Shown: piece after piece, positions 41,007 to 48,539 of the stretch | How the letters are laid out: every line of letters begins with the position of its first letter | How positions within the stretch are numbered: position 1 is the first letter of the stretch | Origin: Phycisphaeraceae bacterium | GTDB lineage: Bacteria; Planctomycetota; Phycisphaerae; Phycisphaerales; UBA1924 | DNA: 64,000 nucleotides | Assembly (NCBI GenBank): GCA_020639135.1 | Contig: JACKHE010000001.1 | Location: 1 to 64,000 of the forward strand | Direction: 5' to 3' | Notes under the pieces: generated by a model | Told to the model about the DNA's origin: nothing | The model's database searches: none | What the model saw: only the letters and a program-made list of their open reading frames with translations | Made by a program: the position numbers and the translations under genes

Positions 41007-41881
41007 CAGTCTGTCTCGGCGGCGGACTCGGCGCCGGCGCGGATGAGCGCGCCGGGGTCCGGTGGTTCCTGCGGCTCGGCGCCGGGGCGGGACCCGTTCA
41101 CCGGCGCGCCTCGGCGCGGGCGGAACCCGGAGAGGATGTCCTCGATCTCGAGGGAGGCCTCGCTGGTGCGCGCGTCGATGGTGTTGCGGATCAGCGCGTG
41201 CGCCGAGAGCGCGGGGATGGCGACGATGAGCCCCCAGAACGTCGTGGTCAGCGCGGTGCCGATGCCCGCCGCCAGGCCCACGGGGTCGGGCGAGCCCCCC
41301 GAGGCGACGATCTCGCGGAACGCGAGGATCATGCCGTACACCGTCCCGAAGAGCCCGATCATCGGCGCGACGGAGCCGATGACGTGCAGGGGCTCGATGC
41401 GGCGAAGGCGGCGCGCGGTGAACTCGTCGGTGGCGAGCTCGAGCGCCCGGAGCATCGGGGCGTACCCGGCGTGCGCCTCGCGCAGGCAGGCGCCGAGCAC
41501 CTGCGAAAAGTAAGAGGGGTCCTCGTCGATGACCCGCTGGGCGCGCTGACGGTCGCCGGCGTTGAGCGCCGCGAGCACCCCGGCGTGCGTTTGACCCGGC
41601 AGGATGCGCTGACGCTTGTTCTCGCCGACCATGCGGAGGATCATCGCCAGCACGACGACGCTCAGCGCCAGCAGCGCCCAGATGATGAGGCTGCCGAAGA
41701 GCTCGACCTGCCCCGTCGCCGGGTTGCGCTGGATGAAGAACGCTTCGAGGATGGAGACGCTCGTGGCGCTGTTGGGAGCGCCGCCGGGCGCCGCATGCGC
41801 CATCTCCGGCGCCAACGCGACGACCGCGATCGCGGGTACGAACAACGGGGCGCGGCGTTTCGGGTTGGTTGGCGTGCTCAT
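41006..41881 (-). CDS. MotA/TolQ/ExbB proton channel family protein
   Basis: The protein has 291 residues. An N-terminal signal-like segment precedes the first core helix (about 60-80), a cytoplasmic loop and two further helices. The hallmark APMIGLFGTVYGMILAF and the later GIGTALTTTFWGLIVAIPAL segments line the proton channel in ExbB/TolQ. The C-terminal 45 residues are a Pro/Glu/Ala-rich tail. It should form the pentameric stator core with the two ExbD proteins. The gene overlaps the VWA gene by four bases (ATGA). Confidence 0.93.
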   Translation of the reverse strand: MSTPTNPKRRAPLFVPAIAVVALAPEMAHAAPGGAPNSATSVSILEAFFIQRNPATGQVELFGSLIIWALLALSVVVLAMILRMVGENKRQRILPGQTHAGVLAALNAGDRQRAQRVIDEDPSYFSQVLGACLREAHAGYAPMLRALELATDEFTARRLRRIEPLHVIGSVAPMIGLFGTVYGMILAFREIVASGGSPDPVGLAAGIGTALTTTFWGLIVAIPALSAHALIRNTIDARTSEASLEIEDILSGFRPRRGAPVNGSRPGAEPQEPPDPGALIRAGAESAAETD

Positions 41882-42954
41882 CGGGGTGTGTCCGGTGGTT
41901 CGCTCGGTGTCGTGTCGCTTGTCGTGGGCGGGGGCCGGTCGGCCTTGGCTCTGGTCAGTTCCTCCCGGGAAATGTAGTTGTATCCGTTCGGGCCGCCGTG
42001 TGTCTGCGCGATCCGCTGCAGGAGCTGCTCCGGGTCCTCGTCGAGCACCTGCACCGTCTGGATCAGGACACGCCGGCGCCCCGATTTGCGATCGATGGGG
42101 TTCGCCTCGTCGAGCCAGCGCAGCAGCTCGTCGGCGTCGAAGGAGCCGCCCTCGCGGTCGGTGATGCGGCTCGAGAGCAGGAAGACCGCGTCCGGTCTGA
42201 GGTCCAGCGCCGCCTCGATCGCCTGGGTCGGGTTCGACCGGCCCCGGGGCTTGACGCCGCGGGAGAGCCAGGCCTCGACGGCGGCTTTCATGTCCGCGCT
42301 GGCGGGGAGCAGCGCGAGCCTGCCGGCGGCGTTGCGAGCCGGGGGCGTGGTGTAGGTCGTCGTGTTCCCGCCGCCGTCGGTGACAGTCTGGAAGACGATC
42401 ACCTGGAACCGCTGCGTCGGGTGCAGCCCCTCGATGGACTGCCGGAGGCGGTCGAGCACGTCGGGGAGCGTCGTGAGCATCGAGCCAGATCCATCGACCA
42501 CGTACACGACATCGCGCGCATCGCCCGCCGCCAGCCCGGCGAAGGTGGCGCCCAGGCTGGTCGGGCGCTCGATCGTCAGCGCACCGGGAGTGACAACCGG
42601 GATGGTCAGCGCGTCGAGTGCGCCGGCGTCCGGGGCGCCGAGGTCCGGCTCGATCTCGGTCAGCGCCGCGTCGGGCTTGAGCAGTTCCTCGATCGCCGCC
42701 GCCTGCTCCGCCTCGGCGTCGCGCTCCTCGGTGAGCTGCTCGTCGGGGATGTGCGTCGGGTTGTAGGACGGGGCGTCGAAGCTGATCGCGGTCGCGGGCG
42801 GGTCATCGGGCGGCGCGGCGATGCGCCAGACGACGAACCCGGCGCCGACGATCAGGGCCGCGTGCAGCGCGATGGAGGCGATCCAGGGCAGCGCCCGGCG
42901 CGCCGGGGCGCCGCCGGGGGAGGTTTCGCTGGCTCGTGACGCGGCGCGGGGCAT
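41878..42954 (-). CDS. VWA domain protein with TonB-like membrane anchor
   Basis: The protein has 358 residues. A short basic cytoplasmic start leads to one transmembrane helix (about 22-43) with Ser27-x3-His31 (SIALH), the spacing found in the TonB and TolA anchors (Ser16/His20 in E. coli TonB) that contact ExbB/ExbD. A Pro/Glu-rich periplasmic linker follows, then a von Willebrand factor A domain from about residue 145 with the metal site DGSGS (VVYVVDGSGSM), a later NPTQ Thr and a PDAVFLLSS strand. The usual TonB C-terminal domain is absent. It is followed directly by ExbB and two ExbD genes, so it may be the part moved by the proton motor, using VWA adhesion instead of a TonB box contact (inferred). 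Confidence 0.85.
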   Translation of the reverse strand: MPRAASRASETSPGGAPARRALPWIASIALHAALIVGAGFVVWRIAAPPDDPPATAISFDAPSYNPTHIPDEQLTEERDAEAEQAAAIEELLKPDAALTEIEPDLGAPDAGALDALTIPVVTPGALTIERPTSLGATFAGLAAGDARDVVYVVDGSGSMLTTLPDVLDRLRQSIEGLHPTQRFQVIVFQTVTDGGGNTTTYTTPPARNAAGRLALLPASADMKAAVEAWLSRGVKPRGRSNPTQAIEAALDLRPDAVFLLSSRITDREGGSFDADELLRWLDEANPIDRKSGRRRVLIQTVQVLDEDPEQLLQRIAQTHGGPNGYNYISREELTRAKADRPPPTTSDTTPSEPPDTPR

Positions 42955-42966
42955 CGGTGGGCCTGT

Positions 42967-43854
42967 TCAGTCGTCGTCGTCTTCGGGGCCGAGGTCCGGG
43001 CGGCGGTTTGCGCTGCGGGGTTTGCGCTGCGGCTGGGTGTGCCGGGCTGCTCTGCGGCCGATCAGGAATCGATCGACGCTCAGGGCGCCGGGCCCGGAAA
43101 AGAGCAGCGCCAGCGCGGCGCCGAGCAGCGCGAACTGCCACAGCATGACCATCCACGCCATGGGGTTCTGCGCATCGTACTTCGGGAGGAACCCGTACGA
43201 GGACGGCGCCTGATACACGAGCACCGACCCGATGCCCGTCAGCCACAGCGCCGTCAGCATCGTGATCGCCAGCCCCAGCGCGCTGAGCCGCGTCAGCAGG
43301 CCCACCAGCACGAAGGCGCCGCCGAGCAGCTCGGTGAGCGCGGCGATCCACGCGAGGCGCACCGGCCACGCGCCCTCGGAAAGGAAGCCGGGGAGGAGCT
43401 TCGTCTCGTGGATCAGCAGCGCGACGCGGTAGAGCTGGAGGCGCTGCTGCTGCGGCGCGGCCTCGGCGGGCGCGGCTGCTGCTTCGTCATCAACGGCGGC
43501 ATCAGGGTTCTGCGCATCGGTGAACTCGCCCTCGTCCTGCACGGTGATGACGCGGTAGGCGGGCTCGGCGACGGCCTGCGGATCGCCGCTGGCTGGTTGG
43601 TCCGCGCCCTGCTGCGCCGGGTCGGGGATGGGCGCCTCGGGGGTCGTGGCGCCGGGCTCGATGACCTCCATGTTGGGCTGGGAAGCCTCGTCGGCCGGCG
43701 CGGCGCCCATGGATTCGAGCGTCGCGATCTCCTGCGGCGTGTAGTCGCCCTTGACAAAGACCTTGCCGTAGCCGGCCCAGAGGAACGTCGCCGCCAGGAC
43801 GAGGCGGAGGAAGATGGGGCTGACATTGACGGCGAGAGAGTCTCGGAATCGCAT
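42967..43854 (-). CDS. DoxX family membrane protein with large acidic loop
   Basis: The protein has 295 residues. Helix 1 (SPIFLRLVLAATFLWAGYGK) and the later helices with ELLGGAFVLVGLLTRLSALGLAITML are typical of DoxX/DoxD proteins, four-helix membrane proteins linked with quinone or thiol redox processes and terminal oxidases. Between helices 1 and 2 sits an insertion of about 100 residues, rich in Pro, Ala, Glu and Gln, which would face the periplasm. A basic then acidic tail (ending in four Asp) is cytoplasmic. It is the first gene of the ExbB/ExbD/VWA operon; the connection to it is unknown. Confidence 0.85.
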   Translation of the reverse strand: MRFRDSLAVNVSPIFLRLVLAATFLWAGYGKVFVKGDYTPQEIATLESMGAAPADEASQPNMEVIEPGATTPEAPIPDPAQQGADQPASGDPQAVAEPAYRVITVQDEGEFTDAQNPDAAVDDEAAAAPAEAAPQQQRLQLYRVALLIHETKLLPGFLSEGAWPVRLAWIAALTELLGGAFVLVGLLTRLSALGLAITMLTALWLTGIGSVLVYQAPSSYGFLPKYDAQNPMAWMVMLWQFALLGAALALLFSGPGALSVDRFLIGRRAARHTQPQRKPRSANRRPDLGPEDDDD

Positions 43855-43944
43855 GCGCGGGGCCTTGGGTGGAGGGTGGGGATGCCTCCGGGTTCTTCCG
43901 AATCCGGGTCCCCGGGATTCACCTATCGTACCGGAAAGGAAGCC

Positions 43945-44028
43945 GCGGGCGTGGCGGAACTGGCAGACGCGCGGGATTTAGGTTCCCGTGTCCGGAAGGA
44001 CGTGGAGGTTCGAGTCCTCTCGCCCGCA
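43945..44028 (+). tRNA. tRNA-Leu (anticodon TAG)
   Basis: The 84-nt gene has acceptor GCGGGCG pairing with CGCCCGC, a D arm starting TGGCGGAACTGGCAGACGC, anticodon stem CGGGA/TCCCG around TTTAGGT (anticodon TAG), a long variable arm typical of Leu tRNAs and a T loop GTTCGAGTC. The discriminator is A and CCA is not encoded. A TATCGT box at 43924-43929 could be its -10. A palindromic element begins eight bases downstream. Confidence 0.95.
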
Positions 44029-44035
44029 TTGGGCC

Positions 44036-44212
44036 CCCTCTCCCTCTCTGGAGAGGGTGGTGAGCGCAGCGAACCGGGAGGGGGGACGCGCGGAGCGATC
44101 GCGTCAAACACATCAAATCGTTGATCTCGCGCGCATCGAACTGCAGCCGCATCCGTTCGATTGTTGTTCCAATCGCCCCTCTCCCCGGCCCTCTCCCAGA
44201 GGGAGAGGGAGG
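44036..44212 (+). repeat. Composite palindromic element, copy 3 (177 bp)
   Basis: It has the same orientation and layout as copy 1: CCCTCTCCC...GGAGAGGG with TGGTGAGCGCAGCGAACC, then ACGCGCGGAGCGA, a middle with CTCGCGCGCATCGA, TTGTTCCAATCG, and the CCCCTCTCCCCGG arm. It directly follows tRNA-Leu. The 44213-44402 stretch after it holds no gene that I can support. Confidence 0.8.
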
Positions 44213-44402
44213 CAGACCGGACGCCGAGTCTGAGCGGGGCGAAGGCGCGGGTTCTTCTATCTGTTCATGTCGATGACATCGCTGCAGTGCAGGCTTTGTG
44301 TGCCATGGCGCATCGGGAATCTCAAGCGGTCATCGACAATAACCCGATCCGGACAATGCCGTCCGACGCATGCCTTGACCCAGGCCTACCCTTTCGTCGC
44401 TG

Positions 44403-44714
44403 ATGAAGATCACCCCCGCCATCTTTCCGCCGCACATCGCCAGAGCGTACGGCGTGCGCGCTCAGGCGCCCGCGGCGAAGGTGACGCCGACTGACGGCGC
44501 CTCCCAGACGGATTCGATCGCGCGGATCGCGCCGGCGAAGCCGTCGGGCGTTGCGAGCCTCGTCGCGCGGGTCGTCCCGGGGTCGATCTCGTTCGCCGAG
44601 GACGGGACAGCGATGCCCAAGGCGCCGGCGCGGCCCTTCTACACGCATCCCGCCGACGCGAACGCCGCGGCGACGGGCGTGGCGCTGGGCCGGTCGATCG
44701 ACGTCTCGGGCTGA
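44403..44714 (+). CDS. Small hypothetical protein, 103 residues
   Basis: The N-terminus (MKITPAIFPPHIARAYG) and the C-terminal segment FYTHPADANAAATGVALGR look like conserved ends joined by an Ala/Pro/Thr-rich linker, and the middle holds a short LVARVVPGSISF strand. No signal peptide or membrane helix is seen. The opening MKI and small size recall FlgM-type anti-sigma factors, but the resemblance is weak and I do not assign it. The gene ends 14 bp before the class V aminotransferase. No clear ribosome-binding site precedes the ATG. Confidence 0.5.
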   Translation: MKITPAIFPPHIARAYGVRAQAPAAKVTPTDGASQTDSIARIAPAKPSGVASLVARVVPGSISFAEDGTAMPKAPARPFYTHPADANAAATGVALGRSIDVSG

Positions 44715-44716
44715 GC

Positions 44717-44722
44717 TAGCCT
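44717..44722 (+). promoter_or_regulatory. Candidate -10 box (TAGCCT) before the aminotransferase gene
   Basis: TAGCCT ends six bases before the ATG at 44729; the spacer GTGCGC has no Shine-Dalgarno match. Confidence 0.3.
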
Positions 44723-44728
44723 GTGCGC

Positions 44729-45955
44729 ATGCCGACGGCGACCCGGACCGACAACCCGCTGCGGAGGCACTGGACGCTCGATCCGGACATCGCGTTCCTC
44801 AACCACGGCTCGTTCGGCGCCTGCCCGAAAGCGGTGCTCAACGCGCAGGCGGGGTGGCGGTCGCGGATGGAGCGCGAGCCGGTGCGGTTCTTCGTGCGCG
44901 ATCTCGAGGGATTGTTCGACGCGACTCGCGCGGCGCTGGGCGCCTTCGTCGGCGCGGACGCGGACGACCTGTGCCTCGTGCCCAACACCACGGCGGCGGT
45001 CAACACGGTCTTCCGCTCGCTCCCGATCGAGCCCGGCGACGAGCTGCTGACGACGACGCACGAGTACAACGCCTGCAACAACGTGCTGAACTTCACCGCC
45101 GAGCGCACGGGGGCGCGGGTCGTCCGGGCGGCGATCCCGTTCCCGATCGCCTCGCCCGAGGAGGCGGTGGAGGCGGTCCTCGCGTGCGTCACCGACCGGA
45201 CGCGCTACGCGCTGATCGACTGGGTCACCAGCGCCACGGCGCTGGTGCTGCCCATCATGCGGATCGTCGGTGCGCTGCGCGAGCGGGGCGTCGAGACCTT
45301 CGTTGACGGCGCGCACGCGCCGGGGATGGTGGACGTCGATCTCGGCGGGCTGGGCGCGGCGTTCAGCGCGGGCAACTGCCACAAGTGGATGTGCTGCCCC
45401 AAGGGGTCGGCGTTCCTGCATGTCCGGAAGGACTGGCAGGATCGGGTCCGGCCTCTGGCGATCAGTCACGGCGCCAACTCGCCGCGGACAGATCGATCGC
45501 GGTTCCGCGTCGAGGCGGACTGGACGGGGACGGCGGATCACTCGGCGGCGCTGTCGATCCCCGCGGCGATCGGGTTCTTCGAGGAGCTGATCGACGGGGG
45601 CTGGGCCGAGGTGCGCCGGCGGAACCGGGCGCTGGCGCTCGAGGGTCGGCGCGTGCTGTGCGGGGCGCTGGGGATCGATCCGCCGGCGCCGGAAAATATG
45701 GTCGGCTCCATCGCGACGATCCCAGTCGCCGACAGCGCGACGGGCCGTCCTCCGAGCAGCCCCCTGTACGAGGACCCGCTCCAGGACGCGCTGATCGAGC
45801 GGTTCGGCGTGCAGGTCCCGGTGATCCCGTGGCCGGCGCCGCCCCGGCGGGTCCTGCGGATCAGCGCCCACGTGTACAACGCCCCCTGGGAGTACGAGCG
45901 GCTGGCCTCGGCGCTGCGGGAGCTGCGTGCTGAGCCGGGCGGCGAGTCGCTGTAG
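44729..45955 (+). CDS. Class V aminotransferase, isopenicillin-N-epimerase-like
   Basis: The protein has 408 residues of PLP-dependent fold type I. FLNHGSFGACPKAVL near the start is the hallmark of the isopenicillin-N epimerase/cysteine desulfurase-like group. The VPNTTAAVNTVFRSL segment binds the cofactor phosphate, VDGAHAPGMVDVDL holds the Asp that contacts the pyridine N, and Lys219 in NCHKWMCCPKG forms the Schiff base. The substrate may be an amino acid or peptide; epimerase, lyase and desulfurase activities all occur in this group. No beta-lactam genes are nearby. The epimerase/dehydratase gene follows after 42 bp. Confidence 0.88.
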   Translation: MPTATRTDNPLRRHWTLDPDIAFLNHGSFGACPKAVLNAQAGWRSRMEREPVRFFVRDLEGLFDATRAALGAFVGADADDLCLVPNTTAAVNTVFRSLPIEPGDELLTTTHEYNACNNVLNFTAERTGARVVRAAIPFPIASPEEAVEAVLACVTDRTRYALIDWVTSATALVLPIMRIVGALRERGVETFVDGAHAPGMVDVDLGGLGAAFSAGNCHKWMCCPKGSAFLHVRKDWQDRVRPLAISHGANSPRTDRSRFRVEADWTGTADHSAALSIPAAIGFFEELIDGGWAEVRRRNRALALEGRRVLCGALGIDPPAPENMVGSIATIPVADSATGRPPSSPLYEDPLQDALIERFGVQVPVIPWPAPPRRVLRISAHVYNAPWEYERLASALRELRAEPGGESL

Positions 45956-45997
45956 GATGTCGCCGCTCCCAGATCCCCGGGGGAGTGGAGGGGACCG

Positions 45998-46924
45998 ATG
46001 ATGGAAGGACGCAAGGCGGTGATCTTCGGCGCGACGGGCGCGACGGGGAGGGTCATCGCGCAGGCGCTGCTGGACCGGGAGATCGCGCTGCGCGTGGTCT
46101 CGCGCAGCGCGACGCACCTGGAGCGCGACTTCGGGCACACGGGCGCCGAGCGCGTCACGGCGGACCTGTTCGACGCGGAGATGGCCACGCACGCCGCCGA
46201 CGGCTGCGACGTGATCTTCCAGTGCGTCGGGCTCCCGATGGAGCGGTACACCGACCACGTCGAGCTCGGGCGGGTGACGGCGCAGGCGATGCGCTCGACC
46301 GGCGCCGCGTGCGTGCTGGTCAGCGGGTACTGGTCGTACGGCGCCGGGGCGGCGTGCCCGATCAACGAGCAGACGGAGCGGCGGCCGTCGGACCAGTTCG
46401 GCGGCGCCCGGCTGGAGCAGGAGCGGATCCTGCTCGGCGCCGGCGCGCGCGTCGCGGTGCTGCCGGACTTCTACGGCCCGGGGACGCACGGCGTGCTGAT
46501 GAACGCGCTGGAGGCGATCGCGAGCGGCAAGCCCGCGATGTGGTTCCAGCCCCTGGGCGATCTGCGCGAGTACGTGTACGTCCCCGACCTGGGCAAGCCG
46601 CTGGTTGATCTGGCGCTGCGCGAGGGCGCCGAGGGGGAGCGGTTCGTCATCGGCGGCGCGGGCGGGATCAGCGCGGCGAAGATCGCGCAGATCGCCGGGC
46701 GCCTGCTGGGCTGCCAGCCCGTGTTCCGGGAGGTGAGCCCTCTGAAGCTGACGCTGGGCGCCCTCCTCAACAAGGAGGCGCGGTCCTTCAAGCCGGTGGC
46801 GCCGATCTACCGCTCGCCGGCGGTCTTCGACGACAGCCGGTTCCGCGATCTCTTCGGCGGCGAGGCGACGCCCTACGAGCAGGGGATCCCCGAGACGCTC
46901 CGGTGGCTGCGGGGCGACGCGTGA
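45998..46924 (+). CDS. NAD(P)-dependent epimerase/dehydratase-like protein
   Basis: The protein has 308 residues with an extended-SDR Rossmann domain: VIFGATGATGRVIAQALL (GxxGxxG) at about residues 8-25, ADLFDAE, a FQCVG strand end, SGYWSYGAG and a YVYVPDLGKPLVDLAL segment typical of NAD-dependent nucleotide-sugar epimerases and atypical SDRs. The usual YxxxK is not clear: the YWSYGAG position lacks the Lys, so it may be an atypical or non-catalytic member. GGAGGGG lies just before the ATG. Its stop overlaps the holB GTG (GTGA). Confidence 0.82.
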   Translation: MMEGRKAVIFGATGATGRVIAQALLDREIALRVVSRSATHLERDFGHTGAERVTADLFDAEMATHAADGCDVIFQCVGLPMERYTDHVELGRVTAQAMRSTGAACVLVSGYWSYGAGAACPINEQTERRPSDQFGGARLEQERILLGAGARVAVLPDFYGPGTHGVLMNALEAIASGKPAMWFQPLGDLREYVYVPDLGKPLVDLALREGAEGERFVIGGAGGISAAKIAQIAGRLLGCQPVFREVSPLKLTLGALLNKEARSFKPVAPIYRSPAVFDDSRFRDLFGGEATPYEQGIPETLRWLRGDA

Positions 46925-48006
46925 GCGCCGCCGCCGACACAACCGGGGCCGTGGCGCTGCGCGACATCGTCGGTCAGGGGCACGCGCTGGGCGTGCTGCG
47001 GAGCGCGATCGCGTCGGGGCGGGTGCACCACGCGTGGATCTTCTCGGGGCCCCGGGGCGTCGGGAAGTTCACGACGGCGATGGCGTTCGCGTCGGCGCTG
47101 CTGGACCCGACGACGGCGCCGAACCTGATGGGCGAGCACGAGCCGGACCCGGAGAGCGAGACGCAGCGGCTGATCGCCGGCGATGCGCACCCCGACCTGC
47201 ACGTGATCCGCAAGGAGCTGGCGATCTACTCCGATGAGAAGCAGGTCCGCGACGGCAAGCAGACGAACATCGCTGTGGATGTCGTGCGCACGAGGCTTCT
47301 CGACATCGCGAAACTGTCCGCGGTGCGGAAGACGGGCTCGCTCATCGGCAAGGCGTTCCTGGTGGACGAGGCGGAGCTGCTCAAGCGCGTGTCGCAGGAC
47401 GCGCTGCTCAAGACGCTGGAGGAGCCGCCCCCGGGAACGGTGATCATCCTCGTCACCAGCGCCGAGGAGGGGCTGGCGCCGACGATCCGCAGCCGGTGCC
47501 AGCGCGTTGCGTTCACGCCGCTGGACGACGAGCAGATGCGGCGCTGGGTCATCCAGCGGAGCGGGCTGACGCTGAGCGCCGAGGAGATCGGCTGGCTGAT
47601 CGACACCAGCGAGGGGTCGCCGGGCGCGCTGATTGAGGCGGTCGGGTGCGATCTTCATTCGTGGGCGCAGCGGCTGGAGCCGATGCTCGCGCGGGCCGAC
47701 CGCGGAGAGTTCGACCCCGACCTGGCGCCGACGATCAAGGACCTGGTCGAGGGATGGGCGGGCGGCTACGTCAAGGCGAATCCCAACGCGAGCAAGCGCG
47801 CCGCCAACGACACGGCCGCGGTCAAGGCGCTGGGGCTGATCGCGGACCGGGCCCGGCGTTCGCTGCGCGAAGCTGCGGCGGCCGGGCGCGACACGGGCCG
47901 GGCGATCAACGCGATCGAGGCGGTGGAGCGCACGAGGCGGCGCATCGGCGCGAACGTGCAGCTGGCGCTCGCCTTCGAGGGGCTGGCCGCCGAGCTGGTC
48001 CGTTGA
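46921..48006 (+). CDS. holB: DNA polymerase III subunit delta prime (HolB-like)
   Basis: The protein has 361 residues and starts at a GTG overlapping the previous stop. It belongs to the AAA+ clamp loader: GQGHALGVLRSAI, HAWIFSGPRGVGKFTTA (P-loop GPRGVGKFT), FLVDEAELLKRVSQDALLKTLEEPPPG and a sensor region RSRCQRVAF. The clamp loader opens the sliding clamp during replication. The zinc-binding cysteines of E. coli delta prime are missing; that loop is short here. The C-terminal part is less conserved, as usual. It is convergent with fliS, only 3 bp apart. Confidence 0.9.
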   Translation: MSAAADTTGAVALRDIVGQGHALGVLRSAIASGRVHHAWIFSGPRGVGKFTTAMAFASALLDPTTAPNLMGEHEPDPESETQRLIAGDAHPDLHVIRKELAIYSDEKQVRDGKQTNIAVDVVRTRLLDIAKLSAVRKTGSLIGKAFLVDEAELLKRVSQDALLKTLEEPPPGTVIILVTSAEEGLAPTIRSRCQRVAFTPLDDEQMRRWVIQRSGLTLSAEEIGWLIDTSEGSPGALIEAVGCDLHSWAQRLEPMLARADRGEFDPDLAPTIKDLVEGWAGGYVKANPNASKRAANDTAAVKALGLIADRARRSLREAAAAGRDTGRAINAIEAVERTRRRIGANVQLALAFEGLAAELVR

Positions 48007-48009
48007 GGT

Positions 48010-48483
48010 TCAGCCCTCGATCGAGAGCGGGGTGTAGGCCTCGGCGGCGGCGCTGACGGTGGGCGCCGTGCTGACGGGGGCGGGATGCCGGGCGCCGGAA
48101 GCACGCTCCTCGGCGAGCCTGTCCATCAGCAGCTTCCAGGTGTCCCGGTCGTACTCGAGGAGCTTGATCGCCTCGTCGAGGGGGTCGAGTTCGTGCTGGA
48201 TGTTCGCGTCGGTCAGCAGGCGGAACATGTACACGTAGAGCCCGCTGAGCTTCCTGCAGAGGTCCGGGTCGTGCTTCGAATCCAGCGCGTTGAGCAGCTC
48301 CATGACGATGGCTTTGCTCTGGCTGATGTTCTCGAAGCTCTTCTCGTAGTTCTTCTCGATGAGCCCCTCGCGTCCCGTCCGGGCGAAGCGGATGGCGCCC
48401 TCGATGAGCAGCAGCCGGAGCTCCTCGGGGCTCGCGGAGAGGACCTTGGTCCGGAGGTACTGATTGTTGATGTCGGTGCTCAT
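48010..48483 (-). CDS. fliS: Flagellar export chaperone FliS
   Basis: The protein has 157 residues. FliS binds the C-terminus of flagellin and keeps it unfolded until export. The typical N-terminus (NQYLRTKVLSASPEELRLLLIEGAIRFA) and the central helices with LLNALDSKHDPDLCRKLSGLYVYMFRLL match the family. The tail of about 30 residues is Ala/Pro-rich. It lies 56 bp downstream of fliD, with a GC-rich hairpin between them and a GATAAT box close to its own start. Confidence 0.93.
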   Translation of the reverse strand: MSTDINNQYLRTKVLSASPEELRLLLIEGAIRFARTGREGLIEKNYEKSFENISQSKAIVMELLNALDSKHDPDLCRKLSGLYVYMFRLLTDANIQHELDPLDEAIKLLEYDRDTWKLLMDRLAEERASGARHPAPVSTAPTVSAAAEAYTPLSIEG

Positions 48484-48490
48484 CGCCCTG

Positions 48491-48496
48491 ATTATC
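48491..48496 (-). promoter_or_regulatory. Candidate -10 box (GATAAT) before fliS
   Basis: On the minus strand GATAAT ends seven bases before the ATG at 48483. It matches TATAAT in five of six positions. If used, the fliS transcript would start at the first codon. Confidence 0.35.
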
Positions 48497-48539
48497 GAAC
48501 GGCGACCGCCCCGGCTTGAGCGCCGGCCGGGCGGTCGGG

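Noticed and set aside
44161..44494. Short open frames over the third palindromic element and the following gap
   Set aside because: They are made of repeat-arm peptides (SPLSPALSQ-type) and have no start signal; similar peptides arise from every copy of the element.
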